This document shows positions 47,213 to 63,045 of a stretch of DNA of 64,000 bases, piece by piece. Every line of letters begins with the position of its first letter. Positions within the stretch are counted from its first letter, which is position 1. The notes beneath the pieces were generated by a model. That model was not told the origin of the DNA and did not search any database. It saw only the letters and a list, made by a program, of their open reading frames with translations. Source of the stretch: Glandiceps talaboti (Eukaryota; Hemichordata; Enteropneusta; Spengelidae); assembly GCF_964340395.1 (NCBI RefSeq), contig NC_135552.1:17126694-17190693 (forward strand), read 5' to 3'. A program made the translations under genes and the position numbers.

Positions 47213-47515
47213 GACTGTACATAGAAAAAGAGTGGAGGCTAGATGAGAAATAATACATCTAGTCAACTTGACTGTACATAGAAAAAGGGTAGAGACTAGA
47301 TGAGAAATAATACATCTAGTCAACTTGAATGTACATACAAAAGGATGGAGGCTAGATGAGAAAATAATTATACACCTAGTCAACTCAACTGTACAATGTA
47401 AAAGGGTGGAGGCTCGATGAGAAATATTACACCTACATGTACATGTAGTCAACTCGACTGTACATATAAAAGGGTGGAGGCTAGATGAGAAATATTACAC
47501 CTAGTCAAATTAGAT
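47213..47515 (+). repeat. 57-base minisatellite, about 5 units
   Basis: Units GACTGTACATAGAAAAAGAG, TGGAGGCTAGATGAGAAATA, ATACATCTAGTCAACTT, with small insertions in later units. Confidence 0.9.
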
Positions 47516-49440
47516 ATTTCATACAGTGTGTACATTTACATTTGTATTTGACACTATGGTATTTGACACATTGCTGGAAATTGATTATTTGAAAATAAAT
47601 CAGTCAAATTTTTAAGATCAATGTATGGTTTAAGTGCTAATATTGTAACAGGATGTGGCAAATTTAGTAAAATTCATGTCATTTCCTGAATAACTTTTAA
47701 CACAATTCTTAATGAATAAAAAGCCTATGGCTGCAGATATATTTTAGCTATTTCTTTTCTGTCAACAGAAATGATGTTGAAATAATGTAGGGCCTGTCAA
47801 TAGAGCATATATATGTGTAATCACCTGGAGTGTTGTATATCATTACATGTACTTACATGTAGTCTCAATGTGCTGGCTTCTATAATAGTCTTACTCTCCG
47901 ACATATGTCATAGTTCATAGAATAATCCCAATTTAAATGACCATTTTCTTTTCTCTGTGGGCACGTTTTTATTGTCAATCTACATTACAAGATAGATCTG
48001 CATTGGCTGGGTAGCTTTATTGCTGTGCTATATATTAAATGTCAATTGTAAGCAATACTGATGGCTTCACTTGCACACACATATATACCGTACCTGTATG
48101 CAGTATTTCATCTACATCTAGGTAGTTTGAACTCAGTCAGTGTTTGTTCCCAGGGTTTAGTAACTCAATACAAAAAGGAGAATTTGATAAAATTTGTACA
48201 CTTCTCAAAACATTACGCACAAATTATGGCGGGAAAACTGATATCGTAGAGACAAAGAATAGACGTGTAATCATTATTTCAGTTGGATAACCAAAATGTC
48301 AGCAAAATACATGAAGGTGGGGAGAAAGGATAGTTTTTGGGAGACCACGACAATATCTGGGAATAGGATTATATTTTGCAATAATTTTCATAAGGAAAAG
48401 GGGCAAATATCTAGGGAAAGTATATAAAGAGTGGGATGTAGATAGATTTGTCCCCTTGTTTACTACCCTTCACAAATAATGTCAACTGAATGAAATAATG
48501 TACCTGTAACATACATACAAATCAAATGCCACACCATTTACCCTGTAAATCAAAATTTGGTTTGCAGATTTTCATACTATTCTAGAACAAATACGCTTTA
48601 ACTCACTTGGTTTCCATGGTAATCTGATAATCTTTTACAAAAATGCAATCATTAATAAATGTCAACCAAGGCATGAAATTGGACACTTGATAATTCTATA
48701 TTATTGAAATTAGAACAGATGGCTTCATTTCATATCATTTTTTAAACAATTTTGTTTCATTCTAAAGATACGAATTATTGATGCTATAAATAACTGTCAA
48801 TTCCATATATGTCAAACCAAACATCAAATATCTTTGATGATTGATGAAAATCAAATTCTCTGATTCTGTGTCTGTGTGTGATTGAAGCGAATTCATACAT
48901 GCACTATATCTGTGCCTGAAATGCTTTTACTATGCGAGTCCTTGAAATGCACGAAGATGAGCGACATTGAAAAAACAGTCCCTGATGAAGTAGACACAGA
49001 GACGAGATGATACTATACAAAGGTTATCGTTTTACAAAGGCAGCCTCTCTTTCTTGACTTTGTCACCTATTCATTTAGATAAACACAGAAACACATACTG
49101 AAAAGAAGAAATACAACAGTTAGCTCACCTTCAGTGGTATGATGATACAGATTAGCAGCTATATCTACTGCCTTGGCTATAGTAGTAATCCTATGTACAC
49201 CTACAATGTACCCAGATATCTTACGTGTATGGTGATTGAGATTGTGACTCAGCTCACTGCCATACATAGACTTTACATTTATTATGTAAATGATAGCAGA
49301 TCATGTGACTTCTCTAAGACTCCTTTAGCTTAGTGTCACGAATTTTGATATCATTATGGTAATATGTCTGAGTAAACAGAACAAATTGCAGTATTCACAA
49401 ATGCTGACGTTTACTGGGTGTCTGTGTTAACACTGAAGAT
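47516..49440. other. Intergenic DNA, no gene seen
   Basis: Frames at 48061-48249 and 49067-49333 show no family motif. AT-rich, no recognised element. Confidence 0.55.
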
Positions 49441-49805
49441 CACAGAATTTTACAATTCAAATTTTGATTCCCAAAGACATGCTATATGTAGGACTAGATG
49501 AAATAATGGAATTTTGACAATTCACAATTCAAATTTTGATTCCGAATAATATGATAGGTCTGGATGAAATCACAGAACTGCTAATAATTCAAATTTTGAT
49601 TCCCAACGACATGCTACATGTAGGACTGGATGAAAGAATGGAATTGTTCACAATTCAAATTTTGATTTCGAATAATATTGATAGGTCTGGATGAAATCAC
49701 AGAATTGCTTGCAGTACGAATTTTGATTCCTACTGACATAATAAATGGGTCTGCATGAACTCTTTAGATTACACAATTGTTGACAATTCAAATTTTGATT
49801 CTAGG
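49441..49805 (+). repeat. Alternating A/B tandem repeat (about 62 + 62 bases)
   Basis: CAATTCAAATTTTGATTCC recurs five or six times. Two unit types alternate: one with GACATGCTATATGTAGGACT, the other with AATAATATGATAGGTCTGG. The higher-order period is about 125 bases. Confidence 0.85.
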
Positions 49806-51150
49806 ACAGACTGAACTCTTCAGATTGATGGCTTTGATTACAAGCTCTAATTAGGCGATCAACAAATGTCATTTCTATTCAGTAATGACAAATATTACAA
49901 ATAGTCTAAAAACAATTGAATAGATCTCATTATAGCAGTATTAGTGTCTAAAGCCGGTCTTTAATTGATGTGGCTAATTTTATTCATCCATTGATTGTCC
50001 CTCACTACCATGGAAAAATACAGATGGCATTGTGACAGTCTACATTGTACTTTTAATAGGCAAAAATATTTTTAAAAATGTTTGTTTCTGATAACATGAC
50101 TTCAGAAAATAGGACAAATGAAATTTTCTGTGGGTTAAAATGATATTTCAGAAAACGGCATTGACGACGTAATGTGTGAAGATAGCGTAGTGTAAAATCG
50201 GAACACAGTCGTCAGGAACTCTACTAATGAAGATTATAAAGCAGCCATTCTTCACCATTGCACTATCATGACTGCCCTCAGTGATTTAAAAAACAAAAAC
50301 ACAATGAAAGTAAGCTATTGTACATGTGTTCTAAAATCTGATCCAGGAATCTGTCTTCACAAACTGTACATGTATACCCTGTAGGCTTTAGCAGAGTTTG
50401 CATAGTGTCAGCTATATATAAATACATGTTCTGTACCTCTGAGCTGAGGAAAAAACATTAGTGTTATAAAATTCAATTCAGTGTGGGAAACTAACAATTC
50501 ATAATGGTTGTTGTGTTAATATCATTATTATTATTTTTTGTGACATTGTAAACCGACAAATAAGATTCAGGGGGAGGGGCGATCAATATAAGCAAAGTTT
50601 AAAGGTTACACTCCATATATGCCCTTACATAACCTATTTCTTTCAGTTCTCCCCACAGCTTTGGCTCTATGTCAAACTGTAAAACACATACTCAATTCTT
50701 GTGGGAAGACGTCAAAATACCAGTTTACGGAAGAAACTCTTACACAGTTTATGTTTGTATCTCAGTCTCTTACACCTGCTCCACCCACAGAGTTTTTATT
50801 ATTATTAAAAGTTTGCGAACCTGGTAACAGAAAGGAGATATCAGGAAAAATTTACATATGAGTTTCCCATATTTGTATAATTTTTGAGGATTACCTCAGT
50901 AAAGTACATGTAACTTACTCAGGTAGATTTTACCACCCATGTACCACTCATATAGTGTTGCAGACATCAAAGGGCAATGTTCTCATAAATATCAGTAATA
51001 CTTTACATAAACAGATGTTGTACATATTTATCACACTATCATATAGCACTTATACCAATATTAATTGTTATTCACTTCCTGTAATCTCTAGCTATTAGTT
51101 TATTATAGTTGGAAATAAAGACATTTCGTTTTTAGCCACACTATGAGCGA
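49806..51150. other. Intergenic DNA, no gene seen
   Basis: The 80-codon frame at 50619-50861 has no recognisable motif and no convincing splice context. It is not called. Confidence 0.5.
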
Positions 51151-54629
<3,479 letters not shown>

Positions 54630-54985
54630 AGACATGATGGGTGAATGGTTAGCGTGACTGGCTTGGAATCTAAAGGTTGCAGGTTCGAGCCCCGTCGCTG
54701 CCTGCTGTTTGTTTCTGAGTGACTAAAGTCCTTGGGCAAGATTTGAACCACGACTGTGCCTCAGTCAACCCAGCTGTTTAATTGGGGACCTGGTAGGATG
54801 TAGGTTGTATTGTGAAGGCTTTAATCCTATGCGCTTAAATGGCTGCAATGGATTGTATGCTCCCCGGGGAGTTGAGGAAGACTAAAGGGCCGTTGTACCG
54901 TTCTGATCCTAGCCAGGGGTAATAATTGTAAAGCGCTTTGAGCACGGAGTAGGAAAGCTTAAACCCAGCATTATTATTACAATAA
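54630..54985 (+). mobile_element. tRNA-derived SINE, full length
   Basis: The head has RNA polymerase III boxes: A box TGGTTAGCGTGACTGG (about 54646-54661) and B box GGTTCGAGCCC (54682-54692). The body contains GTCCTTGGGCAAGATTTGAA, CTCAGTCAACCCAGCTGT and CTCCCCGGGGAGTTGAGGAA. The 3' end has AAAGCGCTTTGAGCACGGAG and an ATT-type tail. A truncated copy lies at 20880-21165. It is not a functional tRNA gene: there is no acceptor-stem pairing with the 3' side, and the sequence continues as SINE body. Confidence 0.88.
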
Positions 54986-55313
54986 TAAAAATTCTAACAC
55001 ATTATTACAATCATTGTATCAGTAATAATAACTTCTTATTAAATTATCATATTCAATAACATTTTGGTCACATTACCATGTATCAAATCATATCACTCTC
55101 AGATTCATAAAGAAATGTACCAATTGAAATGACAAAACTATATATATGATATTAATATGTGTCTGATCATGGGAAATGTTACAGATATTAATCATCACAA
55201 TTATTCTAATTTTAAGGTCATAAGTACGACATGAGGTCAAATCACTGGGCAGATGAAACATTGCATACAAAATGTGACTAGGTAGTCTGGATATTTCATT
55301 TTCATAATCAAAT

Positions 55314-55315
<2 letters not shown>

Positions 55316-55350
<35 letters not shown>
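55316..55350 (+). repeat. (CA)n microsatellite
   Basis: About 17 pure CA units. Confidence 0.95.
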
Positions 55351-55355
<5 letters not shown>

Positions 55356-55413
55356 GGATGTATCTCGTTGACACATTCTATGATTAAAGCAATGAGTTTA
55401 CAGAAATATAATA

Positions 55414-55738
55414 AGGCTTAATAAAAAAAATTGTGTGGTTCTGGTTACACTCAATTTTGGAATAGGTGGGGTAAGTAGATTTTTTAAATTTATTTTATTA
55501 CATTTTTTGTTTTCTGTGTGTGTGTCTACTTCAGGTTTTCCATTGTTTTCAAAATGGTCAGTTTTATCTTGTCTTTTTAAGTTGATGGCAGTTTCCGCAT
55601 CCACTATTTCTCGTGAGACTTCACAATTTTTGCGATTTTATTATTTTTTTCCTCGAATACGTAAAAAAGTTTAGGGTCGGCAGTGAAAAGATAGGTGGGG
55701 TCAGGCAACTGGACCCAACCAATTATTTGTTTAGGCCT
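55414..55738 (-). mobile_element. TIR element family 1, copy 3
   Basis: Reverse orientation relative to copies 1 and 2. It starts AGGCTTAATAAAAAAAATTG then TGTGGTTCTGGTTACACTCA, and ends AATTATTTGTTTAGGCCTAA. It contains the reversed core TTTCTCGTGAGACTTCACAA and AAAAAAGTTTAGGGTCGG. The 79-codon frame inside it is part of the element, not a gene. Confidence 0.75.
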
Positions 55739-57831
55739 AACATAGAATTATGTTTACATATGATACCACCATGAGTATACATTGTTTCAAAAATGGTATA
55801 ATATGCAAGCATTCACATGAACATGCTATGTACACGTCTTAATTTAGCACAATCTACTACATAATGATCGATACAAAAGTTGGTTTTAACACGATGAGAC
55901 CATTTCCTATGATCGTTTGTCTGTACACAATAAATCACGTTTTGCCTCGCCTCGCTTCTTGTTTACAACGAACACCATTGAAGATTAGATAATATCACAC
56001 CCTTTTACGGATTCTTTTTAAATAAAACGCAATACATGAACTATGTTGGGTTTTTAATTCTACGAGCATTAGCTGCAATTGTCATGTTTGCATAGCATAC
56101 CTGATAGTGTTACAACAATAGGTTAAATAAACGACATATTCAAACATGCAGTGTACACTTTACAATTGACCATGTTGACCTTAGCCCTTCTAAGTTCTAT
56201 AACCGTTTATAACCCAACGTAGTAGCAGCTATCATGTTTCATACTACTCACCTCTAACACTGTATGCAGTTCGTTATCTTGTCATGTGAAAGCTAGTTAA
56301 AGTGGAGAAGTGAACACGCTTACATAAGTCATCAAAGAAGGTGGTATATCATATAGGTATGAACCATATGCCAACTGATTCGGATTGTTATAAAAATGTA
56401 CTAGTCATGTAATCGATGTTTAGAGCGCCCTCGCACGATGTAAGTTGCTGTGACCCAAAGGTCAACAGGGAGCCCATGCCGACAACCAAATAAATAGATA
56501 AATAAATAAATAAATAAATGAAAATAAATATAAATGAAAACCAATGCATAAGTAAATGAAAATACCATAAATACATGAATAATGGGGATAATAATAATAT
56601 GTTTATTGCTATAACCCATTTGTGGTTTATTTTTTTATTTTTAAAAAATAAATTACACACCCTTTATACCTATTAGCTGTAGCAACACTGAGACCTATTA
56701 CATGTTTATGAATACAGAAATGTTTAATACTGTTGTAAAATATATGTATAACAGAAGTGAAATAGAGGATGAATATCACTTTCTTTTAGTATGTTCATTC
56801 TACGACGATGAAAGAAAAAAAACTCATAGCCGAACCAATTTTGATATTTAAAGTTCACAAGACTAATAAGAACAGATGAACCTGAAGTTCTGACATCCTT
56901 TATAGGTAAATTTACAATCAATGCATTCAAACAAAGAGAGACGCTTACAATCTTAAAGTGAATTGGTGTAATTTCAGTCGTCTACTATTAAAGCTGATGT
57001 GACTTTACTATGTTGTCACAATGTGTGTGTGTGTATTTTTTTTATTTTGTAACTTGTATGGACCTGAAGCCTGGAAATGCAAAGTTTACGTGCATGTATA
57101 AATATATGACATTATGATAAATTCAGGCCTGTGACATGTCTGTGTGTAGTACAGGTGAACACATCCATGCATACAGTCATGTACCGTCACACAGTTACTG
57201 TCACTCGTAGAAAACTTTGGCAGCTAGAACCTGTGACATACCTGAATACACATCAATGTATCAGCAGTGAACCAACAGCAATGTATACAGTAATGAATAA
57301 TGTAGCCTCTACACCTCTGTTGACAGGCCTGTGGCCGACTATACAGCTCTGTTAAAATCCACACACACTCTTCGCTGACAAAGTACCACAGGATTGATGA
57401 TCACAATAAATGCGCGACATATAGCCGCGGGTGGCGCTATTCAACATCCTGGCATTTATTCTAGACTGTCTGTTTGTCGTCAACGCTGCAGCAGACGACT
57501 GTGACATTTTTTGTATCATGAATACGAGAAAAAACTCAGGGAAAAAACTGATAGATTTCAACTATTGAATGATATCAACATACACCACATAGGACGAATC
57601 AGGACACAAACTAGAACTGTTTCAAAGTCAGTACTGTACTCGGTGGAAAGAATAATTGCAAAACGAGTTAAAGGCTGAGGTGAGTTTACAATTTTTTATT
57701 CTGTCGTCTGCAAATACACTCATAGGCACTTGAAGCGATATATTTGAAAATTTGAATAAAACACAGTATAATGTACACCTGTGTCAGTGTCTATCTTTGA
57801 ATGTACTACCCTAGTTACTAGTATAGTAGTA
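55739..57831. other. Intergenic DNA, no gene seen
   Basis: An AAAT run lies at about 56490-56545. From about 57360 to 57680 the sequence is richer in CG and ends CTGAG followed by GTGAGTTT, which could be a non-coding first exon with its donor, but there is no coding support. Confidence 0.4.
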
Positions 57832-58350
57832 TATATGGAAGGTATGTAAGTTTTCCAACGGAAAAAATATCCGTCACATATATGTCCGTCGTCTGCACCA
57901 TTTTTTCAACAATCTCTCTCTCCATTAAATTTGAATTCAGCAAATATTCTGATAACACCATGCTTTCTAGAAACCAACACACCTATATTTAATAAAACCT
58001 ACCATCAATTGTCAAGTATTTCACGGGAAGGTGTACATTTTGGTGACTTTTTCCGTACTACTGTCATGTCACAAAACACGTTAACACGATAGTTGATAGC
58101 TCTGGATGTATGCGCTACGGTGGAAAGACGTGTCGAACATCGTAGCATCCAGAGCTAGGTAGTTGACAATTCACCCTTGACCTCTCAAGTTAAGTCACTC
58201 AATCGTGTCGCTATTGTTCAATGACCCCCCCCCCCCCATGACTCAAACTATGGTGCACAAGTTGTCGTCTGCGTAGCTGGTGCACCTCATGGTAGAGAGA
58301 TGGTTGAAAAAATGGTGCAGACGACGGATATTTTACACACCCTCCCTATA
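57832..58350. mobile_element. MITE-like TIR element with an internal hairpin
   Basis: The left end, TATATGGAAGGTATGTAAG then CCGTCGTCTGCACCATTTTT, pairs with the right end, AAAAAATGGTGCAGACGACG, then TTTTACACACCCTCCCTATA. Arms are about 50-90 bases with an indel. In the middle, GATAGCTCTGGATG pairs with CATCCAGAGCTAGG around a loop of about 40 bases. No ORF. Confidence 0.75.
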
Positions 58351-59439
58351 ATACTAGTAGTAGATAGGATAGTATACATACTCAAGATATATGCTCTTAT
58401 GTTACATTCAAAGATAGACACTGATCGACACAATGTAGAGGTGTACATTATACTATTTTATTCATATTTTCATAGTTATCAGTTCAAGTGCTTGTACAAG
58501 TACTGCAACTAAAACGTTAAAGGTTCAGTGACAATGACAATGTGGAGTGCTAAACTGAAACGATTCAGGCCTGATCACGTGACTTTCTGAATGTCGTGGT
58601 TGGTTTAATACACATTAACATTGGGGACGGCGACAGTCTGCGGAGTTTGACACTGTTTACAGATATTTACTATCTAGGACTCACGGACCTACGTATCAAT
58701 AGTAATTTAAAAAGAAATTAAAACTGAAATATTTGACTTTGAGGCGATAAGGGATTTCTCAGATTTTCGACTCAGGATTTCGTAAATTATTTTTAGATTT
58801 CACCCCAAGTCATTGTCTTCTTGAGAAAACACGGCATGACTATGTAGAAACAGCAAGAAACAAATGTGAAATTGACGAAGTATTAAAGTGATCAAGGCAT
58901 CACATCGACTCGGGAGAAAAAATTATAAAGTAATTATTCAATGAAATATATTCAACGTACCACTACTTCTAGAGATGTTTCTTTTTAAATGTCACCCTAA
59001 GGTATATCATCAACTGTTTTGCAGCAATATTACATGTAATACACAACGCCCACAGCAAGAATTAAGAACGAAGCAGAAAGACTGCACAGAAGTGTTCTGT
59101 GCGCTTGCATAGAACGAAATGTCGCCGCATTTATTGTGATGCTTCCATGATTACACTGAGGAGCAAAGTTTTATTTGGAGTGAGGGGGGGAAACCCGGGG
59201 GGGGGGGGTTTCAGGTCTGAACGTAGGCTCTTTAAAGAAGATAGATCTCGAATGGTGTAATTTAAACCCACTGCTGTTTTATGTTTGAGTCCCTCTGTGA
59301 TAAATCGAGAGACTGTTTCTTACCGTTCGAGAAGTTACATCGTCTCAGGCTTTGCGCCCTCAGCGATGAATATGGAAACCCGAGCTCCAACATAATAAGT
59401 GTTGTCAATCACTTTATAAACAATAATTGTAATTGCTGT
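58351..59439. other. Intergenic DNA, no gene seen
   Basis: Contains an E-box ATCACGTGAC at 58574-58583 and a G run at about 59183-59211. No coding signal. Confidence 0.5.
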
Positions 59440-59740
59440 CATTCCACTTATATGTTATAGAGTGGCGGCTATCGTTCCACTTTTTAAATAAAGTAGAGGA
59501 TATCATTCAACTCACTAAATGTAATCAACGGTGTCATTCCACCGGTAAGGTTTTCATACAGTATAGTGTTGTCATTCGTTTTCCAAAGCATTGCAACTGC
59601 TGTCATTCCCACTTATGTTATATAGTGGAGGCTGTTTTGAATAGAGTAGAGGGTGTCATTCAACTTACTAAATGCAGTAAAGAGTGTAATTCCAGCGATT
59701 TCATAGGGTAAAGGCAGTTTTCTGTCATTCCAGTTGTCAT
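59440..59740 (+). repeat. Duplicated unit of about 150 bases
   Basis: TGTCATTCC, CACTTATATGTTATAGAGTGG, ATAAAGTAGAGG and ATCATTCAACTCACTAAATG in the first unit recur with changes in the second, from about 59598. Confidence 0.7.
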
Positions 59741-61540
59741 TCGATTTAAGGTCACCCGAAGGATAGCACTAGACTACCACATACTGAAAACACTCCTGGT
59801 ACAAAATGTATACAGGTAGCTCAGCCCACATCTCCAAACTCCCACTTCAATACATATTTTAAAGTAACGAATATGTGTCCCTACTGCTATAGAGGGCGTG
59901 CAACGTAGTTTGATGGTAAAACCTGAAGTTGTACACACCATACGTACATGCAGGAGCAAACCAAATCATTTCAAGGGTTAAAATCAGACTCATTTTTATT
60001 CATAGTCTGGAGATTTTTAGATTTTAGACTTTCAGATTGTAGGCTTTGTCTGGGGAGTCTAGATCTAAAACCGATTTAACATGACTGTATACGTAGATTT
60101 AAATCTTGTACACCTTCAGAATAAGGGTTACATTCTGTAATTAGGTGTCCGAAAGCCTGCTGTATTTTCTCTGACAATTTCAGCAGCGGTAATTTGTTTC
60201 AGTGAACAATAATAGCTGCTGATGGTTATCACGTAAGAGTCGTGTAAAGGGTAAAACAAGTAGACACGTCAATCAAATGTTGTCCTTCAGCTTATCATCT
60301 TCCCGTACTATGTTTACATAGCGTAATTTACAATTCCAACCGTCCTCACTATAGTGTCAGCATTACAAAGTGCAGGAGATGACCTATACAGACTACTCGA
60401 TATATACCCGTATCATCAAATATACATTCACTAGAAAATAGACTATCATATAACGTTAGATAGCCCAAGCAGACGACAGTGTGTTTACACGTTACATGCG
60501 TTCGAAGCGAACATAATGCTCGATGCATCGACCTTGTTGTCTCACGCTTGAAATAATGGAACGCAATGAGGGGGTCATGATGTAATGCCATTCTACTAGC
60601 ATCCATGATTAAAATGTCTACTCTAACACGTACTTATTGATGGTTATGGTCTCTTCAATATGTATTTGATTAGTTTTAGGTGTACGCATATACTTTGTAT
60701 TCACTGAAGATAGTATTATAATGGGCATCTTCTGTCGTAAGTAACAGGATATCGTATTCTCGACTACATCTATTAGCGGAACTAGGTATTCATTTGGATT
60801 GTCATCAAAGATCCTTTATGTTTCCTCAGGCTTGGGTTTAGCATACACAAAAATGATATTTGAACACCTTTCATGCAATTTGTCGATTCCTCGCGTGCTA
60901 ACGTGATTTCACAACGTGGAATCTTCTCTGCGTTTTATGTTATATCATATTTCGACATGTCAACTTCATTTGTTTCCTAGCAACTGTAGTCATGGCTTTT
61001 GAGATTGTGAAACTTAAATAATTATTGCTTTTGTGATAAGTAGATTGTCTTCTTAACGTTACGGTACTAATTTGCAGTATAATCAGTTATTCTCTAACGT
61101 CATTGATTCAAGGTATTTATGAGTTTTGGCACAGGAATATGGCTACATGGGTTTGTGTTTGACATACACATTACCAAATAGAGTACTAGTATAGCATTTA
61201 GACAACTCTCTGATCGAGACGGTTTTGTCTGTACGTCAAATGAGATTTCGATAGCTACAAGAAATTTGCTTATTTAATCATTTAAACTCTGAATAAATAA
61301 TACAGATATTTAGATGTATCTTTGTATACTCAAATATCAATATGTTGTCATTTGTGCACACAATCACATTTATGCACAAATCACATAAATCAACTGACAA
61401 TGTCGCCATTGAAATGTGAAGACAAGATATGTCGATGTCATTCATAATGTCAACTTTAAAGGTATCTCTTCTAACCTACTCGGATCTCTATACATTTAGT
61501 ACCCAATACTTTCAAACAAAATGCAAGGATGCGACATCAA
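59741..61540. other. Intergenic DNA, no gene seen
   Basis: No coding signal or recognised repeat. Confidence 0.55.
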
Positions 61541-61728
<188 letters not shown>

Positions 61729-62495
61729 TATCTTCATATTAATTTTTTGTGGTGTATTCTATGCTACTTACATGTCCTGTTATTTCGTATAATACAAGGG
61801 TCATTGAAATCGTACCATATGATCAGAGTCAGACTCTGTCATTATGATTAGTGTAATTATTCATATTTTTATGGAAAATAGAGCGCCGAAGGTACGACTT
61901 TTGTGAGCCTACGAACAACAAACGCTTAAGGCGCTCGTACTGAAGTTCGCTCTTCCCCATACTAAATTAATCTCTATAACTTAATGGACGTGTGTCAATG
62001 AACGGTATGCTCATGCTTTGAGATGGAAGAGTGTAACTTTATCAACCATATTGTACAGTCTACGAAGTCTACCAGATGATTGACCATTAATTGTTATTCA
62101 ATTATCATACTTCAGCTCGGAAACTCACCGCATGTTAATTAGAAACAAACCCCCGTATATCCACTCAACGGAGATAGTGACAGTGATTATTACTACTTCA
62201 TTACATATTGATAGGAGGCAAATGTCAACAAAGGCCATTTATACGGTGACACTTTACACCCAGGTTACACTAAGTAAATGTCTCACTGTAACTATGTTAA
62301 TGGGTACCAGTATTTCTATATAAAGCTTCTTCGCGTGAGCGATTTGTGATATACATAGCATTTTTGTGAGGGCGGGATTTAATACTGCCATGACACGCAA
62401 AAGTGACATTATGCATTAATTTTCACCCGATATCGATAATAGTGTCAATCACTGTCTTCCATAAGTGAAAAAAAACGTGAATAAGGGATAATGCT
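61729..62495. other. Intergenic DNA, no gene seen
   Basis: No coding signal or recognised repeat between the two long microsatellites. Confidence 0.6.
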
Positions 62496-62568
62496 ATGTA
62501 TGTATGTATGTATGTATGTATGTATGTATGTATGTATGTATGTATGTATGTATGTATGTATGTATGTA

Positions 62569-62635
<67 letters not shown>

Positions 62636-62860
62636 GTATGTATGTGTGTGTGTGTATGGATGGATGGATGGATGTATGAATGTATGTATGTATGTATGTA
62701 TGTATGCATGCATGTATGTATGTGTGTGTGCATGTATGTATGTATGTATGTATGTATGTGTGTGTGTGTATGTTTGTTTGTGTGTGTATGTGTGTGTGTA
62801 TGTATGTGTGTGTGTATGTATGTATGTATGTATGTATGTATGTATGTATGTATGTATGTA

Positions 62861-62897
<37 letters not shown>

Positions 62898-62914
62898 ATG
62901 TATGTATGTATGTA

Positions 62915-62947
<33 letters not shown>

Positions 62948-63045
62948 ATGTATGTATGTATGTATGTATGTATGTATGTATGTATGTATGTATGTATGTA
63001 TGTGTTGGGGTGTGTGTATGTATATATCTATATATGTATGCATGC
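62496..63045 (+). repeat. (GTAT)n/(GT)n microsatellite, about 550 bases
   Basis: GTAT blocks alternate with GT, GGAT and GCAT blocks. It is the longest simple repeat in the window. All long frames across it are artefacts. Confidence 0.98.

Noticed and set aside
50619..50861. 80-codon frame
   Set aside because: No recognised motif and no supporting exon boundaries; expected by chance in this much DNA.
54640..54715. tRNA gene
   Set aside because: A and B boxes are present, but there is no cloverleaf closure and the sequence continues into a SINE body and ATT tail.
55435..55674. 79-codon hydrophobic frame
   Set aside because: It lies inside copy 3 of a TIR element, and the equivalent frames in the other two copies are not conserved.
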